DNA of 64,000 nucleotides from Euglena gracilis (GCA_039621445.1 CP154956.1:8741443-8805442), one strand, 5' to 3'. Shown: positions 23,257 to 36,459, counted from the stretch's first letter. Notes: generated by a model not told the origin, from the letters alone. Program-made: numbers and translations.

Positions 23257-24939
23257 GTGCCAGCCCCGGGGCCCTCACCAATGACCAGGCTGTGGCGGTG
23301 GCTGTCATGAATGAGGGTGGCCGCTCCTGTTGCAAAGTCACTAAACAGTCCGTTCGGAATGGTCCGGTGGTGGTCTGTGTCGAATTCCTGAGGCTTCGTT
23401 TACTTTTGGGCTCGAAGGGTGAATTCATTCATTCATTCATTCATTAAGAAATGCCATATACGTATGCGTGAATGGCAAATGTTAAGTTTAGTACCCCCTC
23501 CCCCCGGGTACGAAGCTTGACACTGGGTTACTGGGTTGGCCACGAGGTTGCGTACTTGCCAACGTATTTCCTTGCTGTTGGCTGCTTCCCCACGTGGACG
23601 CTGCCTGGCGCCCCCTCACGAAGAAGCAGATTGGGGCCCCTTCGAGTGCAGCCCTCCTTTCTTTCTAAATGGATGCTTTCGTTTAGGAAAGCATTAGGAC
23701 GCTGGGGGTTTTCGGTCGCAAAACACCGCTTCCCAAAACGGTGAAGCGGCTGCAAACAGGAGGGTGGGTCCAAGAAACTGGGGCTCCCGACGCAAGCGCC
23801 CAAGAGGTTGCTGGACAAATTATTGCAACCTGCATTGGGTTGGGTCCAAGCTGAAAAGGCACCCATTGGCCATTTGTACACCACACCCGGCTGTTTTTAC
23901 AATTGGAGGTGGGTGAATTGTTTTCCGTGTTCTTTTATGAGGATGGGACAGAGTGGCGTCCACATATTGCAAAAGAAAACATTACCTTATCAAAAATTCA
24001 GGCATTTCAGATAGCATAAAAAATGATGCAGATGATGATGCAGACGAGGTTGCAAATTTCCGGCCGGCAAAAGTCATGTATGACAAGAAAACGCCGGCGC
24101 ACAAGCACTTGTTTTTTTTATTATGGACAAGCACTTATGAAATGACTGGGCATAACCAGGCATGACCGCAGGTGCTTGCCCACATTGGACCACACCCTCG
24201 CCTCACTGTCTGGGATGGACACAGAAGTCGACAGTTTTCTTTTTCAGATGTTCAGATGGGTTTGAAGTTGATTTCAATCTCCCCCAACTGATTCTTTCCA
24301 GTAGTTGGCATTGATGTGGGCCCAAGGTGGGAAAGGGGGGTTGGTCCTGTCTGCCCCAAGCGCGGAGGCGGCAGAATTGCACCGGCCGGCGGGGATCGAC
24401 CTTGTGGGTGAGTCAGCTCGGCCCAAGCTTGTCATAGCGCGACCACCGCCAAACTCAGCAACGACGAAACTGCAAAAAGCCCCTAAACTTGCCAACAGCG
24501 CAAGACAAATCAGTTCTGCGACCGGCAGTCTGCTGAGCAGCCTGGTTTTGGTTCAACTCACTGTTGCCCGACCCTGTGGAATTCCCCAAAAGCCAAATTT
24601 TGATTTAAATTGAACCAGAATCCAAGTCACCAAATGGGGTTGGCGGGTTCCGGGGTGGTCAAAGGGCTGTTTGGACAGCCACCCAGGTGTACATGAAACC
24701 TTCAGATGGTTGGTCGATTGTTTGGTTCTCTTGGTAGTGCTCCAGTCCCAAGGTAAGCGTTGGGGGGGGGGGGCTCAGCTTACCAGCCAGTGGTGGTATT
24801 CAGCCATAAGATGCGCCACCCTCAATTTATTAACCTCTCCACCTGAATACAGAGTAAAAAGTGATGGTTGGTTCTGCACATTTAAAGGAGGCTCCGATCC
24901 TTCCTCTGAAACCAAATATTTTTATTTTGCCCCCCCCCC

Positions 24940-25375
<436 letters not shown>

Positions 25376-25584
25376 CACCCATTCAATTTCGCTGCTTGTG
25401 CCGATACATGAGTCCATCCTCCGACTTCGGATCTAGCATGAACTCTCTCAACCAGGGATTTGTAACACCTGCCGTTGTGTTATGTCGGAGGGAAGGAATT
25501 TATACATACACATGCACATGTATAATGTATGTATACACACACCACATGTATCAAGACATGTGTGTATGTATTTGTATGCATGTC

Positions 25585-25617
25585 TGTTGTCTGTCTGTCT
25601 GTCTGTCTGTCTGTCTT

Positions 25618-25651
<34 letters not shown>

Positions 25652-25665
25652 AGTCTGTTTGCCTG
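25585..25665. repeat. (CTGT)n microsatellite
   Basis: Tandem CTGT with a few CTTT and CAGT variants. Confidence 0.9.
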
Positions 25666-25689
25666 TTGGCTTCTCTGTCTGTCTGGATC

Positions 25690-25920
25690 ATATTAGGGCA
25701 GGTGGGCAAAAAACCACTAAAGTGACCCAGCGCCGAAGGCGCCGGAAATTTTTCGGCATTTTTCCAGTTTTTTTGGTCAAATTTCCTTTGGATTCCAGAG
25801 TGGCCGACCTCCCCCCCCCCCGGGGGGGGGAGGGTGGTGACTGACTGGTTTTCCGGGAAAAAAAGTGAGTGACTGGTTTCTTGAAGATTTGAAGTGACCC
25901 CCAGGGTTCGGTAAAAAATT
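25690..25920 (+). repeat. repeat family A, empty-site copy
   Basis: Runs GGCAAAAAACCACTAAAGTG, ACCCAGCG (25725-25732), GCGCC-GAA-GGCGCCGG hairpin, GGTCAAATTTCCTTTGG, CAGAGTGGCCGACC and TGACTGACTGGTTTTCCGG. It is the uninterrupted counterpart of 8285-10225, which the 1,795-bp transposon splits. Confidence 0.8.
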
Positions 25921-26904
25921 GCATGGTCTGGATGTATTGATGCTAATAAATGAGGTCTCCTCGATTCGAGCCCCTGGTCTTGGCCATTCCCCAGCAGCGA
26001 TCAGTCCCCCCACCGGGGTATCCGCAGCAACAGCGGAATCGGCGACATTGATGCCGCCGGAAGCCGCCTCACCCTGCTCCTATGAGGTGCAATGGACGCA
26101 ACATGTAGTCCAGCACGGGGGGGGGGGGTGGATGAGACAGATGGTTTTTTTGACCAGCAAGGTTTTAAAGTCGAAAATTTCAAGAAATCTGCAACTAGAA
26201 AGGAGATTGGCATGCATTCCCAAGTGTTTGGTGTTAACATGTTGTGTTTGAATAGCTCAAAAGCTTATTTCTCAAACAATCTCCCAGTGTGGTTGATGGA
26301 GGTACACACACAGATGTAATGTAAAGCCCTAGAGACGTTGATAACTGAGGACAACCGCGGATAAGCTTAGCTTGACCCCAAAAACCCACTTCCCCTGGAT
26401 TCAGGATAGTAACCCCCTGACAGCAACCTTCCACCCGACCTGTGCAGAACCAGTGTCACCCATCCAGATAATTTCTTCAGCTGGACCCCCCCCCCCCGGG
26501 GGGGTCCAGCTCAGGGATGGATGGGAAGCCCTTCGGTATTGAGGTAGGTGGTAGGGGGGTCGCTGAGCTCTTATCCCTTTATGGGTAAGAGCGAAGCTTA
26601 CCACTGGGGGACCCCCCCCCCCCGAACCCCCCCCCCTCCCACAGCCCCCCCCGGGTCGGGGCCACCTCGGGAACCGGCGGATTATCACCATGATCCCGGC
26701 CCCGTTCCCGAAATTTTTTTTTTCAGTCGCGAGCGACTGGATTCCTAGTTTCCGAATCACCTGGGTTTGACCCCCAACTCCCCGCCAGGCCCGAGTTATT
26801 CATGCGCGAAGGGGTCCAAACTGGGTAGGATTGGCCAACCCCCCTTTTTAAGCCCCCCCCCTTTGGACTCTGCCATTTCGGCCAAAAAATGTCAATTTTC
26901 AAAA

Positions 26905-27330
26905 TATCTCCAAAATGAAGCAAAATCAAAGGAAATGTCCGGCGACCTAATTTGAAGCCCTTGGAACGCCCCATCTGCCGGTATTTTGATTTCCCCGCAA
27001 CTCCCCGCCTGGCCCGAGATACGGCCGTTTTCGGCCCGGATGGCCGTTTTGTACACTTTTTCCACTGTCCGACTTAGCCGTTTTCAGCCAAAATTCGGCC
27101 AAAAATCAATAGTTTCAAAAATTTTCCAAAATGAAGCAAAATCAAAGGAAATGTCCGGAGACCTAATTTGAAGCCCTTGGAACACTCCATCTACCGGTAT
27201 TTTGATTTTCCCACAACTGTTCGCGTAGCCCGAGATACGGCTGTTTTTCAGCCGATTCTGGCCATTTTGTACACTTTTTCCACTGGTGGATTTAGCCGTT
27301 TTCGGCCAAAAAAGGCGAAAAATATCGAAA
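26905..27330. repeat. 217-bp tandem repeat, about two units
   Basis: CAAAATGAAGCAAAATCAAA then GGAAATGTCCGG recur at about 26910 and 27127, and AATTTGAAGCCCTTGGAAC recurs at about 26949 and 27166. Third-unit remnants are TTTTGTACACTTTTTCCACT at about 27268. Confidence 0.8.
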
Positions 27331-27414
27331 AAATTTTTTTTCCCCAAAACCATGCTTCTTGGCCTCCCGGACCCGGAAAAAGGGTTTTCGAGCCGAAAAT
27401 GGGCGTTTTTCGAC

Positions 27415-27575
27415 CATCATGGCCATCATGGCCATCATGACCCGTGATGGCCATGATGCGCATCATGACCCATGATGGCCATCATGACCCATGATGCCAA
27501 TCATGGGTCATGATGCCCATCATGACCCATGATGCCCATCATGACCCATGATGGCCATCATGACCCATGACCCTC
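27415..27575. repeat. CATGATGGCCATCATGACC short tandem repeat
   Basis: Palindromic units of GATGGCCATC and ATGACCCATGATG. Confidence 0.9.
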
Positions 27576-28370
27576 CAGCGCCCCGTTTTGGGCCGCCAAC
27601 CCATTGACTTTGGGTCAAAACCGGGTCAAAAAAGTCGAAGAAAATCGAAAAAAATTTTTTTGCCCGAAACGATGTCCTTTGGCCTCCCGGACCCGGAAAA
27701 ACTGTTTTTGAGCCGAAAATGAGCGTTTTTCGACCCGCCAGCGCCCCGTTTTGGGCCGCCAACCCATTGACTTCGGGCCAAAACCGGGTCAAAAAAGTCG
27801 AAAAAAATCGAAATTTTTTTTTGCCCAAAACGATGTTTTTTGGCCTCCCGGACTCAGAAAAAACGTTTTTGAGCCGAAAATGAGCGTTTTTCGACCCGCC
27901 AGCGCCCCGTTTTGGGCCGCCAACCCATTGACTTTGGGTCAAAACAAGGTCAAAAAAGTCGAAAAAAATCGAAAAAAAATTTCTTTTGCCCAAAACGATG
28001 TTTTTTGGCCTCCCGGACCCGGAAAAACTGTTTTTGAGCCGAAAATGAGTGTTTTTCGACCTGCCAGCGCCCCGTTTTGGGCCGCCAACCCATTGACTTT
28101 GGGTCAAAACCGGGTCAAAAAAGTGGAAAAAAAGCGAAAAAATTTTTTTGCCCGAAACGATGTCCTTTGGCCTCCCGGACTCAGAAAAACCGTTTTTGAG
28201 CCAAAAATGAGTGTTTTTCGACCCGCCAACGCCCCGACCCATCGACTTTGGATCAAAACCGGGTCAAAAAAGTCGAAAAAAATCCAAAAATTTTTTTTTG
28301 CCCGAAACGGTGTTTTTTGGCCTCCCGGACCCAGAAAAACTGCTTTGATCCGAAAACGAGCGTTTTTCGG
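27570..28370. repeat. 161-165-bp tandem repeat, five units
   Basis: GCGCCCCGTTTTGGGCCGCC (or a close variant) recurs at 27578, 27741, 27902, 28067 and about 28229. Each unit also holds GTCAAAACCGGGTCAAAAAA, CGATGTTTTTTGGCCTCCCG and GAGCCGAAAATGAG. Long open frames on both strands follow from unit lengths near multiples of three. I do not read them as genes. Confidence 0.9.
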
Positions 28371-28500
28371 GCCGCCGGGCTGCCGGGCCGTCGGGCCGCC
28401 GGGCCGCCGTCCGGGCCGCCGGGCTGCCGGGCCGTCGGGCGCGCCATGGCCGCCGGGGCCGCCGGCTGCCGGCCGAAAGCCGCGGGGCCGCCTGGCCGGT
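28370..28500. repeat. GGGCCGCCGGGC short tandem repeat
   Basis: GC-only units GCCGGGCCG/TCGGGCC following the last unit of the 163-bp repeat. Confidence 0.8.
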
Positions 28501-28890
28501 TACCTCCTGTCCTCCTTCCTTGCCTCCTTTCCTCCGGGCCGCCTTGCTTGTCCGGTCCTGTTGTTGCCCCTTGACCTCCTTGCCGTCGTGCCGCTTGGGC
28601 CACCCCTTCCGTGACGCCGTTCCTCCATTCGTTCCCGTGGTCCTGCTTTTGCCTCTCCAGTCCTTGCCTCCTTTCCTCCTGTCCCTTGATCATCGCCTTC
28701 CTGTCCCTCCTTCCTCCTTTCCCTCGTGGTATCCCCTTGCCTCCTTTCCCCCCCCCTCCTTCCTCTTCCTCCTTCCCCTACCTTCCCATGTCCTCCTTTC
28801 TCCTTCCGTTCCTCCATGTTGTCTCCTTCCTTTCCCTTTCTTCCTTGATCCTTCGTTCCGCCTTTCTTTTCCCCTTCTGGGGGCGCGCTT
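28500..28890. other. pyrimidine-rich CCTT/TCC tract
   Basis: Nearly pure C/T on this strand with TCCTTCC words; no gene. Confidence 0.7.
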
Positions 28891-29462
28891 ATAAAGAGCT
28901 CAGCACTATTCAAAACCTGGTCCCGACCACCCCCCCTGGGGGGGTGAGGTGTTAGGGGGGGGGGTCCGGACCATTCCCCTCCCCCCCTAGATGTTGGGGA
29001 GGGGGTGCGGACGCCCCTCCCCCCCCTCCTTGACAGGTGCCAAAAATAGCAGAAAATTTTCTTCCGGCGCTGTCCGCCGGAAAATGAGCAAAAACACCCC
29101 CTTTTGTTGAATTTTGGACATATTGCCCATTTTTTGATGTGTTGGTGTTTTCCCCCAAAAAGCTGTTCAAAAAAATAAAAAAATGAGCATTTTTGGATCG
29201 ATTTTCAAAGAAAAATCAGGGATTTTTGACCGATTGCGACCCAATTTCCGGCCTTTTGCCCGTCCATGAAATCGAAAATTTTTCGCCCCCCCCCCCTCAG
29301 TTTCAAGGTAGGAGGGGGGGGGTCCGACCCCCCCCCCCCTCAAGGCTTCCCTTTCAACCCTGGTCCAGCTAGAGCACCGTTTTCCGGCTGGCCGGCTGCA
29401 CCTGAGGGGGGGGGTCCTTAAAGAATTCTCTGTCCCCATCACAGTGCTGTCCCTGCCTACAG

Positions 29463-29580
29463 GACTGGTCCGACCTCGGCAGCGACGAGGAGCTGGAGCT
29501 GCCCGTGGAGGACTTCGACACGTCCGTCCGTCTGGCCGAGTACCCAGTTGAGGACGTGGATGCCTTGGCCAACAAATCCG
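29463..29580 (+). CDS. SAC gene exon 14 (acidic insertion)
   Basis: Acceptor CCCTGCCTACAG, donor CCG|GTGCCC. Peptide DWSDLGSDEELELPVEDFDT, then SVRLAEYPVEDVDALANKS. Strongly acidic, with no SAC counterpart. Ends in phase 1 and joins exon 15 to make Gly. Confidence 0.8.
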
Positions 29581-31841
29581 GTGCCCTCCCCCTCGCGTTG
29601 GATTCCTCCTCCCATTTCATCTCGTGCCGCCAAGCTCTCACAAAGGGCGGTCTGGGGCTCGGAAAACTTTTGACTTTTTAATGGGCTCGTTTTTTGATTT
29701 TTTTTGTTTTATGGACGATGGTCACCCTGCACTAAAATCAATTTTCCAATGTCGGCCTATTTCTCATCGAAAAATTGTTAATTTTTCGCCATTTTTCTTT
29801 GTTGTGTATTGTTAGTTGAATATGCTGGGACTGCAGATTTTATACCTCAGGAAATACCTGGTTTGTATGTGTGTCTTTTTGTCCGCGAATTTGCACAGGA
29901 ATGGGACGAGTTTTTTTTTCCCTTGGAGGCTTCTGCTTTCCAAACTCCGGCCAATCTTTGGTGATATATTTTTTTGTGATGAAATACAGAAAGGATTTTA
30001 AGTTTGATTGAATTTGATTTTTTTTGTCGGTTGATGTAGTGGAACAGGAAGGTTCGATTTGTGGAGGTTTAGCCCGAAATGCTCGCCACTTCGCTAAAGG
30101 GCATTTGTCCCAAAGGCCAAGGGCATTCCAATGGGCAACGTTCATCATCACGTGTTGCATTTTTAATTATTTTCTTTGCCCGGACCTTTTGGTCAAGCCT
30201 TACTTTCTGGCAGGGCTTTTTTTCCGCTCCCGACACTGTTCCAACATGCCGACCTTTTAACTTTTGACCCATTTCAGGCTCAGTCTGGCTCTTGGCCGTC
30301 CCTTGGCATAAGGGCAGTCCTCAAGGGGTGGTCCTGAACGGAAAAAAAGGAAAGAGAAAATACCGTTCCTCATGGACCGCCCTGAAAAACTCATTACGTG
30401 ACGTGTTGAGTGAATGGGTGATGGTCCAAGGATGCCAGAAATCATTTCCCCCCGAAGTTGACCCTTGTTTTCCCAAAACATGGTCACCCCCCCAGTTTTC
30501 CTGTGGGGTTTTTATAGAATTTGCTGGGACATCAGATTTTTTTTTAAAAGGATTTAAATTTAAAGCAAATTTTGATTTTTTCAAATTTTGAATTTGTTGT
30601 TATTAATTTTTTTTTAAAATTTTCTTTATGGACCGCCCTGACCGTGCCCCTGGCTGCAATTCCCTCGCTGCTTTTGGCAAGGACGTTTTTTTCCAGCCAC
30701 TCCCGACGTGGTCATAGCCGTCTTTAAGGGCCAGGAGCTTTCTTGTTCTCTGAAGACCGCCCCTTCGGGACCGCCCTTGGGTCAAACGGCCAATCCAGGG
30801 CTCGAACAGGGCCCAAAGTTCCACAAGTCAAAAAGCTCGTTTTTAATCTTTGGGGGGAAGATATTCCAGGGGAAAAAATGCGGGAAGTGAATAGAAGAAG
30901 TCTTTCTGAGAGCACCTTTGGTGATTTGGACCTGAAGACCTTTCCCAACAAAGTTTTTGAAAAATTGAAAAGGTCAGAAAAATTGCTGCGCCTCAAAAAC
31001 CCACACAATCCACACAATTCTTACAAAATGCTACCTGTGAAAATTGCAGGTGAAGTAATTCCCGCGACAATTCTTAACAAAAAAATCCCAACTGCAACAG
31101 CACATGCAACCAAAAAAAAACCAGAGGAAAAAAATGGTGGAAAATCGAAATTTCTGACCAAACAGGTCGACATCGGGGGGGGGGTGTTGATCGCCCCTCC
31201 ACCTGCCCAGGGGGAGTCGTCACTCCTGTGACGTTGTCACCTATCCTGAGGAGCCATCGCCCTGGGCCTATTCCTGAAAAATACTGACAAACCTGTCCAA
31301 TTGAACTTAAAAAGAAACATCAAAAATCTTCCAAAAAACCGCTTGTCGCCTGACGCCATAGCACCAGTGCACCGAAAATAATAGGAATGAAGCTGATTAG
31401 ATGGGGGGGGGGGACTTCAGCACTGCTGAAACACTGGGTCCCCTTTGGGTTTATCGATGGCCTGTCTGTGAGGGGTTGTTCTGACCCTCGGGCGGAATTT
31501 TTTTTCTGTTTTGGTCCGCCCCTTAGGACCACCCCGAGGCTTAAGGACCAGCCAACGCCCGGTCCGAGGTTTGAATGGGGTCGAAAATTGATTTGCCGGA
31601 AAACACATTTGTCGACGTTTGTGTGGATAAGGATGCCAAAACCATACTATTTTTTGTGTCGACGGTTTTTGTTTTGCCGAAATGGCTTTTTTTTGCATTC
31701 TTTGTATGGATTTTTCATGAGTGTGCCGGGACGTTTTTTTTTTTTAACGCTGAAGAGAACCTTGCCCCACCCCATCGGAACCAGGCTGGACGCGGTCGAA
31801 CCAAATTTCTCCCTGCATTTTAACTCCCTTACCACCCTCAG
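29581..31841. other. SAC intron 14, no exon seen
   Basis: T-rich sequence with poly-T and poly-A runs (30004-30024, 30535-30545, 31100-31150). I see no large array and no coding motif. Confidence 0.5.
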
Positions 31842-31941
31842 GGGAAGCCAAGCTCGGCCACGCCTTCGAGGAGTCACTGGCCACGCTGGCGACGTGGAAC
31901 ACCCGTGTGGTGCACTTCGACTGGCATGGTGCTGTGCGGCG
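31842..31941 (+). CDS. SAC gene exon 15 (HFDWH motif)
   Basis: Acceptor ACCACCCTCAG. Peptide EAKLGHAFEESLATLATWNT, then RVVHFDWHGAVRR. It matches the SAC 'ExxLxxxFxxxh..hxxIxFDFH' helix-strand. The end CG|GTCCAG keeps phase 2 with a nonconventional exon 16 start at 35181. The conventional alternative (G|GTGCTG, end 31928) keeps phase with 35183. Confidence 0.85.
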
Positions 31942-32275
31942 GTCCAGCCCAAAAGGTCCAGCCTGATGATGGGCAGGAGGAATGGTTGTTGAATGCACGA
32001 CCCCCCGGTTGGGGGGCCACCCTAATCTTCTTGCCTGCCCAAAATTGGTCGATTTTTTTTTGCCGAATACCTTTTCTTATTTGGCAACTTTTTAAACTCT
32101 TCAGAACAGACATTTTTCGAGGTCTTTTTTTTGCAACCTTGGCAAACTTTTCTGGTCTTGTAGGGGAGGTCAATTAACCAATTGGGGAGGGGGGAGGCAA
32201 ATACTGGGGGGGGGGTTGAGGGTACCCTCTTATTGAGGCTGGCAAGATCGTCACATTTCCTCCCCTTGTCCTTAA

Positions 32276-32372
32276 CACTGTATCTGTATCTGTATCTGTA
32301 TCTATATCTATACCTATACCTATATCTACATCTACATCTATATCTATGTCTATATCTATTTCTATACATGTA
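32276..32372. repeat. TATCTN hexamer array with drifting unit
   Basis: Units change in blocks: TATCTG, TATCTA, TACCTA, TATCTA, CATCTA, TATCTA. Confidence 0.9.
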
Positions 32373-32835
32373 TAGATATTTATGAATATGCCTGTATGAA
32401 TATATGAATGGGTGCACCGCCGAGAATGAAATGTCAAAATTGGGTTTCTTTTCAACTGAAGAGGAAAATGCCGTCATGTGAATCTGATGGAATGCATGAG
32501 AAATATCAAACAGGAATGTGGGGCACAGAAGAACGTACAATGCAGACCAATGACATGACGATGAAAACAATGCAGTGACACAGGCTGACCCTGGCCCCAT
32601 GCTGTACATACCCACGTACAGCGAACTGGAGCCAGTCCCCCCCTAAACATAACCCCCCAAACACAACACCCCCCAACGCCAATGGAAAGTGCCATTGATA
32701 CAAGGTGTGTGTCATGGACCAGCTGTGCCAAAGGACATGGGGTGGGGGATGTAACAAACCACAATTTCAGGTTCAGGTTACTTCATAATTTAGAATTGAA
32801 TTTCATAATATGTGATATGTGATACAGTACAATAC

Positions 32836-33033
32836 GATGCAATGCAATGCAATGCAATGCAATGCAAATGCAATGCAATGCAATGCAATGCAATGCAAAG
32901 CTATGCAATGCAATGCAATGCAATGCAATGCAATGCAACGCAATGCAATGCAATGCAACGCAATGCAATGCAACGCAATGCAATGCAATGCAAATGCAAT
33001 GCAATGCAATGCAATGCAATGCAATGCAATGCA
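32836..33033. repeat. (CAATG)n pentanucleotide satellite
   Basis: About 40 units with occasional CAAATG and CAACG variants. Confidence 0.95.
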
Positions 33034-33394
33034 TTACTGCGCAGGGAATCTTCTCCTGGGCTGCAATTGCACCGTAGCTAAAGCCTTGGGAACGTGCTTG
33101 CCAAACCCTTGCTCTTAGAGCATCGCGCTCTGGGCCGGTGTGCTTGGGCGCCATGGTGGCAAAAAGCTTCTGCATATATGCAACACAAAGAGCACCGGGC
33201 ACTATGAGGGCAGATTGGCACGAGTTACACCATATTATTCCCCCATCCCTTACAACACCTTTTTTCCTTTCAGGGGCCTGTATGATTAGATATGTCCATC
33301 TTAGTGTATGAGTAGTTTTGTCCGAGACTGTAATACAATACGGTACAATACAATACAATACAGTACAGTACAATACAGTACAGTACCCCCCCCT

Positions 33395-33790
33395 ATGTCC
33401 AACGACCCCCCTATGTCCAATGACCACCCCCCCGGTCAGAGGACACCTTTTCGGAGGTTTGACCAAATTTTTGGTCCCGGCGCGAAGCGCCGGGACGAAA
33501 AATTTAGCCCCAAAATTGGCCAAAAATTTGGCCAAAATGCCATTTTTGACACTTTTTGGACAAAAATTTGTCAAAATTGCCCAAAATTTTGGGCGCGAAG
33601 CGCCGGAAGGGAAAATTTGGGCATTTTTGGGTGGGTAGGGACCCGGGTACCCAACAACTTTTTTTTGACCCCATGTCCAACAACCACCCCCCCGGTCAGA
33701 GGACACCTTTTTGGTCACTACCCTATGTCCAACGACCACCCCCCCGGTCAGAGGACAGAGGTTACCGGTCATTGGACATAGGGGGGGGGG
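33395..33790 (+). repeat. repeat family E copy 1
   Basis: GGTCAGAGGACACCTTTTCG, GAGGTTTGACCAAATTTTTGG, GGCGCGAAGCGCC hairpins (about 33480 and 33593) and TTTTTTTGACCCCATGTCCA match 60120-60455. It is flanked on both sides by pentanucleotide arrays. Confidence 0.75.
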
Positions 33791-34570
33791 GTACAATACA
33801 ACACAACACAACACAACACAACACAACACAACACAACACAACACAACACAACACAACACAACACAACACAACACAACACAACACAACACAACACAACACA
33901 ACACAACACAACACAGCACAATACAATACAATACAATAATACAATACAATACAATGCAATACAATGCAATGCAATGCAATGCAATGCAATGCAATACAAT
34001 ACAATGCAATGCAATGCAATACAATACAATACAATACAATACAATACAATACAATACAATACAGTACAATACAATACAATACAGTACAATACAATACAAT
34101 ACAATACAATACAATACAATACAATAACAATACAATACAATACAATACAATACAATACAATACAATACAATACAATACAATACAATACAATACAATACAA
34201 TACAATACAATACAATACAATACAATACAATACAATACAATACCATACCATACCATACCATACCATACCATACCATACCATACCATACCATACCATACCA
34301 TACCATACCATACCATACCATACCATACCATACCATACCATACCATACCATACCATACCATACCATACCATACCATACGATATGATACGATATGATACGA
34401 TACGATACGATACAATACAATATAATACAATACAGTACAATACAATACAATACAATACAATACAATACAATACAATACAATACAATACAATACAATACAA
34501 TACAATACAATACAATACAATACAATACAATACAATACAATACAATACAATACAATGCAATGCAATACAA
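33791..34570. repeat. pentanucleotide satellite: CAACA, CAATA, CCATA, CGATA, CAATA blocks
   Basis: 780 bp of pure 5-bp units in homogeneous blocks: CAACA (33795-33913), CAATA (33918-34240, with a CAATG block near 33955-34020), CCATA (34240-34377), CGATA/TGATA (34375-34410) and CAATA (34411-34555). The reading frames of repeated peptides are artefacts of the 5-bp period. Confidence 0.95.
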
Positions 34571-34744
34571 AAATGAAAATGCTTGCCTTCGAATTCAAAA
34601 AGCAATGAGCAATTATTGCTAATTTGGCAGGTTTTGTTTCTGATGGTTGGTTGGATTGGAGATCCAACCAACCAGATTTTTGTTCATTGTCTTTATTTTT
34701 CTTTATTTTTTTTGCTGCATCTTCAGGGGTTGCTTCCATTTGCC

Positions 34745-35130
34745 CTGGTCCTCAAGTGGGTTGCTGGCCAGCAGTTTTATCCCCATCCCCCTATCGTCGA
34801 GTTTTAATTTTTTCCAGCCACCCAAAAGGCTACTGGATAGCAACTTTTTTTTTCACTTTTGGGGGTGCAAAATTGGGCAAAAAAATGGGCGCAAATAGGT
34901 CGGATTTGGACTGGCCATGGCAAATTTTGGGTCAAGAATCGACTTTTTTGCAGAATTGACTGGTTTCTGGGGGTTTCCACTTTTTGTACCCGGTTCGACC
35001 CTGGGCCGGACACAGTTCCAGTGCTGGGGGGAACCCGGGGGGTCAGCCAGAAACTTTTTCCAGCCAGCCCAAATTTTCCAGCCTCTGAGCTGGACGCCCT
35101 CCCCTGGGGGCGGGGGGTCACTCAGCGACG
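34745..35130 (+). repeat. repeat family C copy 1
   Basis: GCAAAATTGGGCAAAAAAATG, GGACTGGCCATGGCAAATTTT, CAGCCAGAAACTTTTTCCAG and CCAGCCCAAATTTTCCAGCC recur in order at 44645-45010 and 56735-57095. Confidence 0.75.
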
Positions 35131-35180
35131 GACACCCCACTTATTCACACAGATGCTTTCCCCAAAATCCCCCTGTCTGC

Positions 35181-35277
35181 AGAGACCGTGGAAGCCTTCT
35201 GGCGGCTCTTAGCAGACCAGATGAAGGCCTACGGCGTCAGCAGCGGAACAGTTCTTTATGAGGAGCAAACTGCCACG
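35181..35277 (+). CDS. SAC gene exon 16
   Basis: Peptide RETVEAFWRLLADQMKAYGV, then SSGTVLYEEQTAT, ending ACG|GTATAA. It is the SAC helix after DFH ('hxxhhxxxxYGhh..hxxQxG') leading to the catalytic loop. The start is 35181 after CTGTCTGC (nonconventional) or 35183 after CTGCAG. Ends phase 0. Confidence 0.8.
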
Positions 35278-35298
35278 GTATAAACCTGATGGCTATGC

Positions 35299-35413
<115 letters not shown>

Positions 35414-36411
35414 CCGCCTGTATTTGAGGAGGTGTTCAGTGGCATTTAGTATCACACATGCCTTACGTCTTGTGTGGCCATTTTTAGGGTTTGGAGGTGG
35501 TAATTCGTGCGTTATGACATTACGGTTTGAGATTTGTTGTACTTTTGAGGAGCCTTCTGTACTTTTGTGGGAGATTTTCACCTTACAACCAAGTTTTGGC
35601 ACATAAGAGCCAGGGTCATAAAGGTTGGGAAACACACTCCAGCAGAGTACAACCCCCTGTCTGGAAGCGCCGTTATACAAAACTCGGCGGGTGCCACAAT
35701 ATGTTCAGTTTTCCAGGCCCAGCTTTTTAAAAAAGCAGAGAAGTTGTGTGCTGACAGATTAAGGACAGCACACACTCAAAGCGCATCCTCCTTCAATTCA
35801 CCTTGGCCCCAAGCTTCTCAAAGTTCTTGAACTTGTGATGGCCAGAATGGTGTTGCACCATTTCCAATCACCCTATCTTGGTTTGCATATGATGAGTTTT
35901 TTTTTGGTACAATTCAAAAAGAATGCAACCTGTTTTTCATGGTTTGCCAATGAATATGAAGTAGTAGATATTTTTCGCAATATGTGAACAATGAGAATAC
36001 ATACAAATGTAAAATTGAATATTATATACGATATGCACAACATAATATATTGCAATGTGCACTGCAACATATTATAACATTATAACATATTATAATATGT
36101 ACAATAACCAAAGGTAATGTGCATTGCCAAAACGTCTTCAGCAGCTGACCCCAAGCCGCTCCCAGGCCAACCCAGCCTGCTTGTTGCCCATTGCGTATGA
36201 TGGCCCCCAGAGTTTAAAACTTATCGCCTGAGTCTTTTTTCAACCCCACAGAACAGTCACATTTCATTCTTGAAACCGTTTTTTTTTAAAAAAATGAATC
36301 AACAATGCAATGGTGGTGGTGGTGATGATTGTGAAGTATGTCGTCCTGAAGTCCTCCTTCCCTCCTCCATCCCCTCCTGCATCACCTCCTCCTTCGCAAC
36401 TCCACAACTAG

Positions 36412-36459
36412 GTGCAGCGTCACACGCGGCAGGCGGGCTTCTTCCGGTTCAACTGTCGG
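36412..36459 (+). CDS. SAC gene exon 17 (first half of the catalytic motif)
   Basis: Acceptor CTCCACAACTAG. Sixteen codons VQRHTRQAGFFRFNCR. This is the SAC 'QxGhhRxNC' strand with the catalytic Cys at residue 15. No GT donor in any phase can join this exon to the LDRTN exon. Ending after CGG (36459), the intron begins AACCAG and the protein reads N-C-R-D-S-L-D-R-T-N. Confidence 0.8.

Larger units (their letters stand above)
31942..35180. other. SAC intron 15: pentanucleotide satellites and repeats E and C
   Basis: Contents are annotated separately: the TATCTN hexamer array, (CAATG)n, repeat E, (CAACA)/(CAATA)/(CCATA)n and repeat C. The remaining stretches at 32380-32830 and 33036-33330 show no exon. 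Confidence 0.6.

Noticed and set aside
27520-28614. Long repeated-peptide open frames on both strands
   Set aside because: Both follow from the 161-165-bp DNA repeat; lengths vary through A/T runs and the frame breaks in unit 2. No known motif.
28500-28913. Arg/Glu/Gly-rich minus-strand frames opposite the CCTT tract
   Set aside because: Composition-driven by a pure purine strand; no motif and no initiation context.
32783-34739. Very long open frames (up to 595 codons) through the pentanucleotide satellite
   Set aside because: A stop-free 5-bp unit is open in all phases by construction. Peptides are pure repeats of the satellite.
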